A stretch of DNA of 15,798 bases from Clostridia bacterium (GTDB lineage Bacteria > Bacillota > Clostridia > Christensenellales > CAG-138): assembly GCA_016296415.1 (NCBI GenBank), contig JAEDJH010000035.1, positions 1-15,798 on the forward strand. Reading direction: 5' to 3'. The notes under the pieces were generated by a model. It saw nothing but the letters and a program-made list of their open reading frames with translations, had not been told where the DNA came from and did no database searches. Position 1 is the stretch's first letter; each line of letters starts with the position of its first letter. Shown here in pieces: positions 7,027 through 14,486 of the stretch. The position numbers were made by a program, and so were the translations under genes.

Positions 7027-8058
7027 TCAATAGTCAACTTCGCGTCCCTCGGTGATGGGATAGTGACATGCCACATAGTGACCGGGGCGGAACTCACGCC
7101 ATTCGGGTGCGGTCTCTGCGCACTCGGGCGTTGCGTAACGGCAGCGAGTATGGAACTTGCAGCCGGACGGCGGTCTTATCGGGCTGGGAATGTCGCCTTC
7201 GATAGTCTTGAGTTCCTTGTTGGAAGCCTCCTCGGTGGTGGGGATGGAGTCGAGCAGTGCATGCGTATAGGGATGCAACGGCTCACGGAAGATCGCCTCG
7301 GAGGGGCACAGCTCTACCATGTTGCCCAGATACATGACGCCGATTCTGTCACTTATGAACTTAACGGCGCTGAGGTCGTGGGAAATAAACAGGTAGGTAA
7401 GGTTGTTCATCTCTTTGAGGTCGATGAGGAGGTTGATAATCTGCGACTGGATGGAAACGTCCAGAGCCGAAACAGCTTCGTCACAGACAACAAACCTGGG
7501 CATGAGTGCCAATGCACGGGCAATACCGATACGCTGACGCTGACCGCCGGAGAACTGGTGCGGATAGCGGTGCATCATGTAGGGCTGCAAACCGCACTTG
7601 TTCATCGTATCAAGAACGTAGTCCTCGAGCTCCTGGCTTCCGGCCTTGAACATCTTGTGAGCAACGAGTGCTTCGCTGATGATCTGCGAAACGGTGAGCT
7701 TCGGGTTAAGGGAGGAGTACGGATCCTGGAATATAACCTGGAGCTCCTTCCTCAGGTGTCTCATCTGCTCAGTGGACAGCGTGGACAGGTCAATGGGCTC
7801 TCCATCGCCGTTTGCATAGGTTATCTTTCCCGCAGTCTGCTTATAGAGCTGGAGGATAACCCTGCCAAGGGTGGATTTACCGCAGCCGGACTCACCGACC
7901 AGACCAAAGGTTTCACCCTCGTAAATGTCGAGGTCGATACCGTCAACCGCCTTGACGCAGAGCTTTTCCTTCTGGAATATGCTCGACTTCTTAAGCGGGA
8001 AGTGCATCTTTACGCCTTCAAGGTGAAGCAATACCTTTTTCTCATTACTGTTCGCCAT
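7027..8058 (-). CDS. oppF: Oligopeptide ABC transporter ATPase OppF
   Basis: This is one of the two ATPases energising peptide import. In 343 residues it shows Walker A G-E-S-G-C-G-K-S-T (55-63), Q-loop Q111, signature F-S-G-G-Q-R-Q (169-175), Walker B F-V-V-C-D-E-A (189-195) and switch histidine H227. The C-terminal oligopeptide/dipeptide region has cysteines C300, C306, C313 and C331, an arrangement typical of Opp/Dpp ATPases and reported to hold an iron-sulfur cluster in a mycobacterial homologue. The start is preceded by AAAGGGGG and lies 14 bases inside the end of oppD, indicating coupled translation. Confidence 0.95.
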   Translation of the reverse strand: MANSNEKKVLLHLEGVKMHFPLKKSSIFQKEKLCVKAVDGIDLDIYEGETFGLVGESGCGKSTLGRVILQLYKQTAGKITYANGDGEPIDLSTLSTEQMRHLRKELQVIFQDPYSSLNPKLTVSQIISEALVAHKMFKAGSQELEDYVLDTMNKCGLQPYMMHRYPHQFSGGQRQRIGIARALALMPRFVVCDEAVSALDVSIQSQIINLLIDLKEMNNLTYLFISHDLSAVKFISDRIGVMYLGNMVELCPSEAIFREPLHPYTHALLDSIPTTEEASNKELKTIEGDIPSPIRPPSGCKFHTRCRYATPECAETAPEWREFRPGHYVACHYPITEGREVDY

Positions 8059-9043
8059 TGTTACGTACCCCCTTTCTCGGATAGAAGCAGCGTACGCTCT
8101 GTACCTCGCTTACCTGAACCATGTCGGGACATTCATTCTTGCAGCGCTCGGTTGCATACTTGCAGCGGGGTGCGAAGCGGCAGCCCTTGGGCAGATCCAG
8201 CGGATGCGGAACTGCGCCGGGGATTACATCGAGACGCTCGGTCTTATCGTCGCTCAAAAGCGGGATGGACCTGAGCAGAGCCTCGGTATAGGGATGTGAA
8301 TACTCGGTTACGGGCTTGAAGATATGGTCAACGGGCGCCATCTCGACAACCTGACCGCAGTACATGACCGCAACGTCGTCAGCCATCTGGTTTATAACGC
8401 CAAGGTCATGGGTTATGAACATGATAGCCGTATTCATCTTCTTTTTGAGTTCATTCATAAGGTGCAGTATCTGCGCCTGAATGGTAACGTCCAGAGCGGT
8501 CGTGGGCTCGTCGGCAATCAGCAGCTTGGGACGGCAGGCAAGAGCCATTGCTATCATAACTCTCTGTCTCATACCGCCGGAAAGCTGATGGGGATACTGA
8601 TTCGCCACCTGCTCGGGGTTGGGGATCTTTACGGCGTCAAGCATCTCGACGGCTTTTTTGTTCGCTTCACGCTTGCTCAGGCCCTGGTGAAGGATGAAAA
8701 CTTCGGCGATCTGCCTTTTTACCGTAAATACGGGGTTCAGCGAGGTCATCGGCTCCTGGAATATCATGGATACCGAGTTACCTCTTATCTGATACAGCTC
8801 ATTGATAGTGAGGTTGGATACCAGACGACCGTCAAAGTAGATTTCTCCGCCGTAGATCTTCTGGTTCTTCTCGAAGAGCTGGAGAATGCTCAGAGCGGTC
8901 TGGCTCTTTCCGCTTCCGGACTCGCCGACAACGCCAAGGGTCCTGCCCTCGTCAACGCTCATCGATACACCGTCAACCGCCTTTATAAGTCCCCTGCGGG
9001 TCTCAAAATAGGTGTGTAAGTCTTTAATCTCTAAAAGTTTCAT
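8045..9043 (-). CDS. oppD: Oligopeptide ABC transporter ATPase OppD
   Basis: This is the second ATPase of the importer, paired with OppF. Its 332 residues carry Walker A G-E-S-G-S-G-K-S (40-47), Q-loop Q96, signature L-S-G-G-M-R-Q (154-160), Walker B L-L-I-A-D-E-P (174-180) and H212. The C-terminal peptide-transporter region has cysteines C288, C294, C301, C305 and C319, as in OppF. A GGGGAGG ribosome binding site precedes the start, 15 bases after oppC. Length and motifs are normal, so the enlarged OppC is paired with ordinary ATPases. Confidence 0.95.
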   Translation of the reverse strand: MKLLEIKDLHTYFETRRGLIKAVDGVSMSVDEGRTLGVVGESGSGKSQTALSILQLFEKNQKIYGGEIYFDGRLVSNLTINELYQIRGNSVSMIFQEPMTSLNPVFTVKRQIAEVFILHQGLSKREANKKAVEMLDAVKIPNPEQVANQYPHQLSGGMRQRVMIAMALACRPKLLIADEPTTALDVTIQAQILHLMNELKKKMNTAIMFITHDLGVINQMADDVAVMYCGQVVEMAPVDHIFKPVTEYSHPYTEALLRSIPLLSDDKTERLDVIPGAVPHPLDLPKGCRFAPRCKYATERCKNECPDMVQVSEVQSVRCFYPRKGVRNNGEQ

Positions 9044-9058
9044 TTTTTCTTACCTCCC

Positions 9059-10957
9059 CTATCTTTCGTTAGATTTCGGGTCCATTGCGTCGCGCAGTGC
9101 GTCGCCGATGAGGTTAGCCGAGAACGATGCAACTACAACGAACAAACCGGGGATAAACCAACGCCACCAGTAATACTGAACGACGGTGGACTGCTGCGCC
9201 GAGGTGAGCATGTTACCCCAGGAGGGTGTCGGCTCACAAACGCCGAAGCCGAGGAACGACAGACCTGCCTCAGTCAGTATGTAGCTGGAATAGCTGAGCG
9301 CTATATTAACGATAACATAGCTGAATACGTTGGGCAGAATGTGTCTCCACATTATCTTGTTCTGCTTGAGGCCGAGGGCTCTTGCGGCAAGAACGAAGTC
9401 CTTCTCACGCTCAACAAGGAGCAGTGCACGGACGGTTCTTGCAAGGCCCATCCAGCCCAATACACCCAGGATTACCATTATCAGATAAAGCTTTGCGCTC
9501 TGCGACAGGCTGTTGCCTATTGCGTAGGAAAGCGTTATTGCAATGGGATAGAACGGGATCGCACTGAAGATCTCTGTAAGCCTCATCAGGAGCATATCGA
9601 CCCAACCGCCGAAGTAACCGGCCGCAAGACCGACAATGAGGGCGATTATGGTGGAAATACCGACTGCGATTGCACCGACCGTCAGGGAGATACGACCGCC
9701 GTGGATAAGTCTGGTCATCATGTCACGACCAAACTGGTCGCTGCCGAATACGAAGCCCTTGTGACCCCAGGCATGAATGTTGCCGGCTTCATCTATTGCG
9801 TAGTTCTGATAGTAATCGGAGTAAATGTCAACGATCTTTCCGAGTCCTTCGGGAACGTCGCACTGACCGAGCTCGTTTGCACCCCAGGATACAACGGAGC
9901 CATCCTCAAGGAGAACGGTGAAGTGCCTGTAGCCGCCGACTATCTTTACTATCTTGCTGTTCATCTCGGGAACATCGAGGAGTCCGTCAGCGGATGCGCC
10001 CCAGGTCCAGAGCTTGCCCTGGTCGTCGAGTGCGATTACGTTTCTGTTGGTACATTCGATGTCAACAACCTTTACCGAACCGTCCTTCAGCTCCTCAGGA
10101 ACATTGCAGTAATATTCGGTCGAGGGGTCGCCGAGCATATATACGGTACCGTCATCAAGGAGGAGTGCGATGTTGTTATCAGCCGCAACGCCCTTTTCGA
10201 TGCGTCCCTTGACAGCGCTCGGGATCCTGAAGTTCATAACGGTCTGCGTGGAGCCCCAAATATAGAGCTGCTTGTCGCTGCCGATGATTGCGCTCCAGTT
10301 GGTGGAGGCAAGAATCTGCTTAGCCTTTACAGGCTGTCCGTCAATGCCGGTGCTCCAGCCCATTCTGGAAAGTACATCATCCGGAATGGAGGTCTGACCG
10401 TGTCCGTAGTAACCCCAGCCGAATACATTGCCCTGGTCATCCAGAAGGAGAACGTGCATGCCGCCGGTTACCATATCAATTATATTGCTGCTTTCGATCT
10501 GAGCCTGTATAGCCTCGGGGATCTCGGTAACGTGTTCCCATGAGCCGGGAACTTCGATGTTGGACTCAACGCCCCATACCTCGACCTTGCCGTCGGTGGT
10601 GAGTGCTGCACCGAAAGAAGCACCGTTTGCGATTTTTACAACATTGCTGCCATTGAGCGTCTTGGGGAACTTGAGCGAGGTGGTTCCCGGAGGCACGTTG
10701 GCAAGGGGAAGCTCGGTGTAGGTTTCAACGAGCGGTACGATCTGCGAACCTACGAAAGCGAAGAGCAGGAATGCGATGAAGATGATCAAACCTGCCACGC
10801 CGAGCTTGTTTCTGAAGAAATTCTTCATTACCATCTTGGTCGGAGTCTGGATTGCTTCTTCCTCCAAGACGGAACGCTTTTCACGCTTAAACAGGCGCTT
10901 GAACATTGAACCGAAGGATTTTCCGGCCTGTGCCGCCGTATTCTTTTTAGTTTCCAT
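9059..10957 (-). CDS. oppC: OppC permease with an inserted seven-repeat RCC1-like beta-propeller
   Basis: This is a membrane subunit of the peptide importer. It is 632 residues long, against about 300 for usual OppC. Residues 1-50 are a basic cytoplasmic tail and the first membrane helix is at about 54-72. The usual loop motif begins (L-A-N-V-P-P-G, 85-91) but is then interrupted by about 300 residues of RCC1-type repeats, each carrying a G-x-hydrophobic-x-x-W-G core at 123-129, 176-182, 229-235, 270-276 (L in place of W), 314-320, 353-359 and 392-398. The permease resumes at F-G-S-D-Q-F-G-R-D (404-412), with about five more helices and the EAA loop at 520-544 (A-A-R-A-L-G-L). The ATG at 10957 is chosen over an in-frame GTG at 10966, because that GTG lies within the AAAGGAGGT ribosome binding site. 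The propeller should face outside, near OppA. The frame is unbroken. Confidence 0.93.
   Translation of the reverse strand: METKKNTAAQAGKSFGSMFKRLFKREKRSVLEEEAIQTPTKMVMKNFFRNKLGVAGLIIFIAFLLFAFVGSQIVPLVETYTELPLANVPPGTTSLKFPKTLNGSNVVKIANGASFGAALTTDGKVEVWGVESNIEVPGSWEHVTEIPEAIQAQIESSNIIDMVTGGMHVLLLDDQGNVFGWGYYGHGQTSIPDDVLSRMGWSTGIDGQPVKAKQILASTNWSAIIGSDKQLYIWGSTQTVMNFRIPSAVKGRIEKGVAADNNIALLLDDGTVYMLGDPSTEYYCNVPEELKDGSVKVVDIECTNRNVIALDDQGKLWTWGASADGLLDVPEMNSKIVKIVGGYRHFTVLLEDGSVVSWGANELGQCDVPEGLGKIVDIYSDYYQNYAIDEAGNIHAWGHKGFVFGSDQFGRDMMTRLIHGGRISLTVGAIAVGISTIIALIVGLAAGYFGGWVDMLLMRLTEIFSAIPFYPIAITLSYAIGNSLSQSAKLYLIMVILGVLGWMGLARTVRALLLVEREKDFVLAARALGLKQNKIMWRHILPNVFSYVIVNIALSYSSYILTEAGLSFLGFGVCEPTPSWGNMLTSAQQSTVVQYYWWRWFIPGLFVVVASFSANLIGDALRDAMDPKSNER
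9755..10650 (-). other. Region of oppC encoding the RCC1-like propeller insert
   Basis: This stretch encodes approximately residues 103-401 of OppC and holds all seven repeats. The blades are about 39-53 residues apart, and the first two are longer. Typical RCC1 features recur: a hydrophobic strand, a short loop, A/V-L-L-x-D-D/E-G, then x-V-x-x-W-G. It encodes no membrane helix and keeps frame with the flanking permease on both sides. Confidence 0.88.
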
Positions 10958-10971
10958 ATTCCGCACCTCCT

Positions 10972-11943
10972 TTAGCTAAGTTTAACACGCGGGTCAACGA
11001 TGCAATACACGATATCCTGTATGAGAACGCATACAAGGCTCAGCATTGCAAAGAACGAGTTCATCGTCGTTACCATCTGGGTATCACGGCTGGTTACGGA
11101 GGAGATAAGAACTCTACCGATTCCGTTCCAAGCAAATATCGTCTCGGTGATGGTGGAACCGCTGAACAGCGAGAAGATGTAAGCAATTACCATTCCGGAG
11201 ATCGGTATCATGGCGTTACGCATTGCGTGCGACCAAATGACGACCTTTTCGCGGAGACCCTTCGCTCTTGCGGTCCTGATGTAATCCTGGTTGAAGGCAT
11301 CAAGCATTGCAACACGTACGGTACGGATCTCGCCGGCAATACCGATAAGAACGAGAACTATAGTCGGCAGGATCAGGTGCTTGACATAGCCAAGGAAGAG
11401 CTCCACGCCGGACAAGAGACTCGTGTTCGGCATTCCTCCGAAGGGGAGCCAGCCGAGCTTTGTTGCAAACAGATAAATCAGGCACAATGCCAGGAAGAAG
11501 GACGGCATAGCCCACATGACCAGTGAAAATACCTGCCAGAAGTTATCGAACAGACCGCCCTTTTTCACTGCGCAGACAACACCGACCGGAATGCCTATCA
11601 ACAACGAGAAGAAGATGACACCTATATTCATTATTATCGTGTTGCGGATCGGCTCCGAAACAGCGTTAATTACGGGTTTATTGTAGTTTGTTGACCAGCC
11701 GAATTCGCCGGTAAACATATTCGCCATCCAGCGAATATATTGTTCGGGCAGGGACTTGTCCAAGCCCATTTTTTTATGCATCGCTTCATACGCAGCTTCA
11801 TACTGTTCCGCTTTGAGTGTGCTCGGAAGCATCGCTCTTACCGGGTCGCCCGGCATCAGCTTTGTTACACCAAACAACATGATGGTAATGCATATAAATA
11901 CGGGTATCAGGATCAATATCCTCTTAATGATGTATCTAACCAT
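10972..11943 (-). CDS. oppB: Oligopeptide ABC transporter permease OppB
   Basis: This membrane subunit pairs with OppC to form the channel. The 323-residue product starts with the family's M-V-R-Y-I-I-K-R-I-L helix, has the extracytoplasmic M-P-G-D-P motif (30-34), about six helices and the EAA loop around 220-250 (D-Y-I-R-T-A-R-A-K-G-L). Length is normal and there is no insertion, unlike OppC. The start at 11943 is preferred over a frame extending to 12015 because GGAGG lies 7-8 bases upstream and the extension would run through the intergenic hairpin. It is 14 bases ahead of oppC and 108 bases after oppA. Confidence 0.95.
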   Translation of the reverse strand: MVRYIIKRILILIPVFICITIMLFGVTKLMPGDPVRAMLPSTLKAEQYEAAYEAMHKKMGLDKSLPEQYIRWMANMFTGEFGWSTNYNKPVINAVSEPIRNTIIMNIGVIFFSLLIGIPVGVVCAVKKGGLFDNFWQVFSLVMWAMPSFFLALCLIYLFATKLGWLPFGGMPNTSLLSGVELFLGYVKHLILPTIVLVLIGIAGEIRTVRVAMLDAFNQDYIRTARAKGLREKVVIWSHAMRNAMIPISGMVIAYIFSLFSGSTITETIFAWNGIGRVLISSVTSRDTQMVTTMNSFFAMLSLVCVLIQDIVYCIVDPRVKLS

Positions 11944-11978
11944 ATATACCTCCACATCCTCATATCCAGAGATACTAC

Positions 11979-12009
11979 AAAGGGGAACGGGAGTATCCCG
12001 TCCCCCTTT
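11979..12009. promoter_or_regulatory. Intercistronic hairpin between oppA and oppB
   Basis: Left arm 11979-11992 and right arm 11996-12009 pair over 14 positions with one A-C mismatch and a 3-base loop. On the minus strand it is followed only by TTTG, so it probably acts as a leaky terminator or an mRNA 3' stabiliser for oppA. On the plus strand it ends in six T residues and would stop antisense transcription. Confidence 0.75.
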
Positions 12010-12051
12010 TTTCACCTTACGGCTTTAACTTGCTTGGGAGCAAATTAAATC

Positions 12052-14085
12052 TTATTTGTTGTTGGTGATGTTGCAGATGATGTCATACCAGTCTGCCAGA
12101 GGAGTCGTGTCGCATCCCTGAACGGTATTGTAAGAAATATCGAAGTACTCGTTGGAGTAAAGCGGGATGTTGGGCATGAGCTCATGGAGACGAACGGTAA
12201 GGTCGATCCAGATCTTGAGGTAGCCTTCGCGATCGGTGGGATCGCAGGTACGCAGATCGATACAGAGCTGGTCAAGGAGCGGATCGGAGAGCTGGCAGCT
12301 ATTGTACCAGGTGCCGATGAAGTCAGAGTGCCAGCTGTAGTAGGGATCGTAAGCGGCGGAGAAGTTGGTTGCGAGGTTGAAGGTATGATAGTACCTGTCA
12401 TCGCCCATCTCGTAGCCGTAGTAGTAGTTGTCAAGGAGAGCATTGAAGTCACTCTTGGTTACGTCGAATGCGATACCTGCGAGAGGTGCATTTGCGGTGT
12501 ACTGAATCTCGATGATGTCAGTAACTTCGTTCTCGGTGGTACCAAGATGGTGAATGTCAAGACGCTCGCCTGCAGAGTTGTAACGATAGTACTCGCTGCC
12601 TGCAGTTGCCTTGGTTGCATCGAAGGGAGTTACGCCGTCAGACTCGAACTTATAATCGGTCTTGTCGAGGTACTCGTTTGCTTTTTCAACGTTGAGGTTG
12701 AATGCGGTGAGCCTTGCTTCGAGGTCAGCGCCGCCTTCCTGATACATCCACTGTGCAAAGCCATAGGGGCCATGTACGATTCCGCCGTAGCCGCCGAGAA
12801 CGTAGTTAAGAACTTCGTTCCTGTCGATGAGGTATGCAAGTGCCCAACGTACATTTACGTCAGCAGTGGGGCCAAAGTCGCAAGCGATTGCGATGAGGCC
12901 GTAACCGTTACGGAGATAGCTGTGGGTGTTTACAGTCTCAGCTGCCTTAGCCTGCTCGATTTTCGGACCTTCGATTACGCCGGTAATGAGGTCAACGTCG
13001 CCAGCGATAACAGCATCAACCTGGGTGGTCTGGTTGATTTCCTTCTGGATGATGTAGGTGATCTGGGGCTTCTTGCCTTCGTAGTCGCCCTTGAAGAACT
13101 CATTGACCTTGAGGGTAGCAATCTGGTTCTCGAAGCTTACAAAGGTGTAGGGGCCGCAAACTACCTGGGGTGCGTAACGCTCGGTGTTGGCAACATTCTG
13201 GCAGAGCTCAAGAAGGTTGTCGCACTTGAGGACAGCACCGCCGTTGGCGCCGGTCTCAATGGTTGCACCGGGTGCCCAGTAATCCATGGGGGAGGGGCCG
13301 TATGCAACGAGAGCGAGCTCATAGAAGTAGGGAAGCTCAGCAGCGTCAATGGTCATTGAGAAGGTGTATTCGTCGATGAGCTTGAGGCCGGTGAACTCTT
13401 TGCACCATGCTACGCTGTTGTAAACAGCTTCGTCATAGGTGGGGGACTCGGGATCGATGTTGGAGTAGGTAACTTCCTCACCGTCCGCATTGGTCTCGGT
13501 GGATTTAACTTCTACTTCAACGCCGTTTGCATCAACAGCAAGACCGTTAGCACCAACGTAGTATCCACGATAGTAGTCACTGTAACCAACAAGGAGGTCG
13601 CCGCTGGAATCGCTTGCGCCAGCCTTGAGCCACTCGGGAGAAGCGCCCCAGAGAATGCTGAAGACGTAGTCCTTAGCGGTCATGGGCTCGCCATTGCTCC
13701 AGAGGAGGTCCTTATGGAGAGTGAAGGTGTAGGTCTTGTTGCCGGCTGCGTCGACCTCGGTGGTGTGGTTCTCTACAACGGTGGGGTTGATGACGAATTC
13801 ACCGCCGGGGGTGGTGACGACAGTACCCATGTAGCCGTTGAGCAGGGTCTTGATAGCGAGGTCGTAGGAGCTGTTGCCGAAGCCGCCAAGGAAGTCACCG
13901 TTCATTGCGGGGGTACCGACAGTGAGGGTGGTCTCCGCGGGTACGGGTTCTTCGGTGGGATCTACGGGATCCTGAACTTCTTCAGTGGGATCTACTTCAG
14001 GATCGTCCGGTTCAACTGTGGGTTTGCAAGCAGCGATTGCAAAAACCATCAGAAGAGCAAGAAGCATTGCAAAAAACTTCTTCAT
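12052..14085 (-). CDS. oppA: Peptide-binding lipoprotein OppA, SBP_bac_5 family
   Basis: This extracytoplasmic protein binds substrate, presumably oligopeptides, and hands it to OppBC. A lipoprotein signal ends at I-A-A-C with Cys20. Then comes a flexible acidic, proline-rich linker (21-50) made of D-P/P-T-E-E repeats. The family signature region is at about 116-143 (T-Y-T-F-T-L-H-K-D-L-L-W-S-N-G-E-P-M-T-A-K-D-Y). At 677 residues it is about 100-150 longer than most relatives; an acidic, glycine-rich segment at about 155-225 looks like the main addition. AGGAGG stands about 12 bases before the start. It is the first gene of the operon, with its own strong promoter. Substrate class is inferred from the operon; other SBP_5 ligands are possible. 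Confidence 0.92.
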   Translation of the reverse strand: MKKFFAMLLALLMVFAIAACKPTVEPDDPEVDPTEEVQDPVDPTEEPVPAETTLTVGTPAMNGDFLGGFGNSSYDLAIKTLLNGYMGTVVTTPGGEFVINPTVVENHTTEVDAAGNKTYTFTLHKDLLWSNGEPMTAKDYVFSILWGASPEWLKAGASDSSGDLLVGYSDYYRGYYVGANGLAVDANGVEVEVKSTETNADGEEVTYSNIDPESPTYDEAVYNSVAWCKEFTGLKLIDEYTFSMTIDAAELPYFYELALVAYGPSPMDYWAPGATIETGANGGAVLKCDNLLELCQNVANTERYAPQVVCGPYTFVSFENQIATLKVNEFFKGDYEGKKPQITYIIQKEINQTTQVDAVIAGDVDLITGVIEGPKIEQAKAAETVNTHSYLRNGYGLIAIACDFGPTADVNVRWALAYLIDRNEVLNYVLGGYGGIVHGPYGFAQWMYQEGGADLEARLTAFNLNVEKANEYLDKTDYKFESDGVTPFDATKATAGSEYYRYNSAGERLDIHHLGTTENEVTDIIEIQYTANAPLAGIAFDVTKSDFNALLDNYYYGYEMGDDRYYHTFNLATNFSAAYDPYYSWHSDFIGTWYNSCQLSDPLLDQLCIDLRTCDPTDREGYLKIWIDLTVRLHELMPNIPLYSNEYFDISYNTVQGCDTTPLADWYDIICNITNNK

Positions 14086-14112
14086 TTTTGTGTGTTTCCT
14101 CCTTTAATTTAT

Positions 14113-14131
14113 ATGGACGAATGCCGTCCAT
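14113..14131 (-). promoter_or_regulatory. Hairpin at the 5' end of the oppA leader
   Basis: Arms ATGGACG (14113-14119) and CGTCCAT (14125-14131) pair perfectly over a 5-base loop. The inferred transcription start is near 14133, so the oppA mRNA would begin almost directly with this stem, a position that in other genes protects transcripts from decay. It could instead be an operator. Confidence 0.5.
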
Positions 14132-14139
14132 TTGAGGGT

Positions 14140-14168
14140 ATTATAGCAGATACTTTTCCGTGTAGCAA
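14140..14168 (-). promoter_or_regulatory. Promoter of the opp operon
   Basis: On the minus strand -35 TTGCTA (14163-14168, four of six), a 17-base spacer and a perfect -10 TATAAT (14140-14145) preceded by TGC form an extended -10 promoter. A-rich DNA immediately upstream (14171-14185) resembles an UP element. This is probably one of the strongest promoters in the window. Confidence 0.8.
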
Positions 14169-14411
14169 CTATTATTTTTGTTTTTGGGGGCTTTTAAGGG
14201 CATTTTGGGCAAACAATTTTTGTAAAATCGCAATATTTTTGTTTTTATTTACGGTTCTTCTGCGTTAAACCCGAAAATTTATGTATATTTTTCATTTTTC
14301 GCCCTTCACCCTTTATGTTCCAACGATCGCTTGCCGCCTTATGTCCTTGACCTCTTCTTCCTATATATACATACACACCTGCGCATCAACCCGACACAGA
14401 AATTTATTCCG

Positions 14412-14428
14412 ATTTGCAATTATTTGCA
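14412..14428. repeat. Tandem ATTTGCA repeats 10 bp apart
   Basis: ATTTGCA occurs at 14412-14418 and again at 14422-14428, one helical turn apart, and lies 22-38 bases upstream of the extended -10 of the following gene. It could be an activator site or chance in AT-rich DNA. Confidence 0.3.
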
Positions 14429-14449
14429 CTTTTCGCATCAGGGCATGTA

Positions 14450-14458
14450 TGCTATAAT
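14450..14458 (+). promoter_or_regulatory. Extended -10 promoter of the membrane-anchored propeller gene
   Basis: TGC followed by a perfect TATAAT (14453-14458) lies 28 bases before the start codon at 14487. No good -35 is present at 17 bases (TTTTCG), which is acceptable for an extended -10 promoter. The nearest TTGCAC is six bases too far upstream. Confidence 0.6.
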
Positions 14459-14486
14459 CGAATAAAGAAGGTATTTGGAGGCTGTC

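Larger units (their letters stand above)
14086..14486. other. Divergent intergenic region between oppA and the propeller gene
   Basis: This is the only gene-free stretch longer than 300 bases. It holds the oppA leader and promoter at its left end and the promoter of the plus-strand gene at its right end. In between, 14171-14250 has repeated T-tracts on the plus strand, several spaced about 10-11 bases apart, suggesting curved DNA. Nothing identifiable was seen in 14250-14400. Confidence 0.6.

Noticed and set aside
9341..10543. A 400-codon plus-strand open frame opposite oppC
   Set aside because: It mirrors the RCC1-encoding strand and shows no domain, signal or ribosome binding site. The minus-strand frame is continuous and explained by homology.
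9755..10650. The possibility that the RCC1 region of oppC is an assembly chimera or gene fusion error
   Set aside because: The frame is continuous through both junctions, the insert holds a whole number of repeats, and it replaces only a loop spacer between conserved permease motifs. A random join would rarely achieve this. Read-level checking would still settle it.
10958..10966. A GTG start for oppC three codons upstream
   Set aside because: The GTG lies inside the AAAGGAGGT ribosome binding site, so it cannot be used with it. The ATG at 10957 has correct spacing.
12184..13359. A 391-codon plus-strand open frame opposite oppA
   Set aside because: Its valine/glycine-rich, cysteine-rich composition is typical of a shadow of a highly biased gene; oppA is certain on the other strand.
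14171..14250. A replication origin or attachment site in the AT-rich T-tract region
   Set aside because: There are no DnaA-box clusters, integrase gene or duplicated tRNA end. Ordinary promoter-upstream AT-rich DNA explains it.
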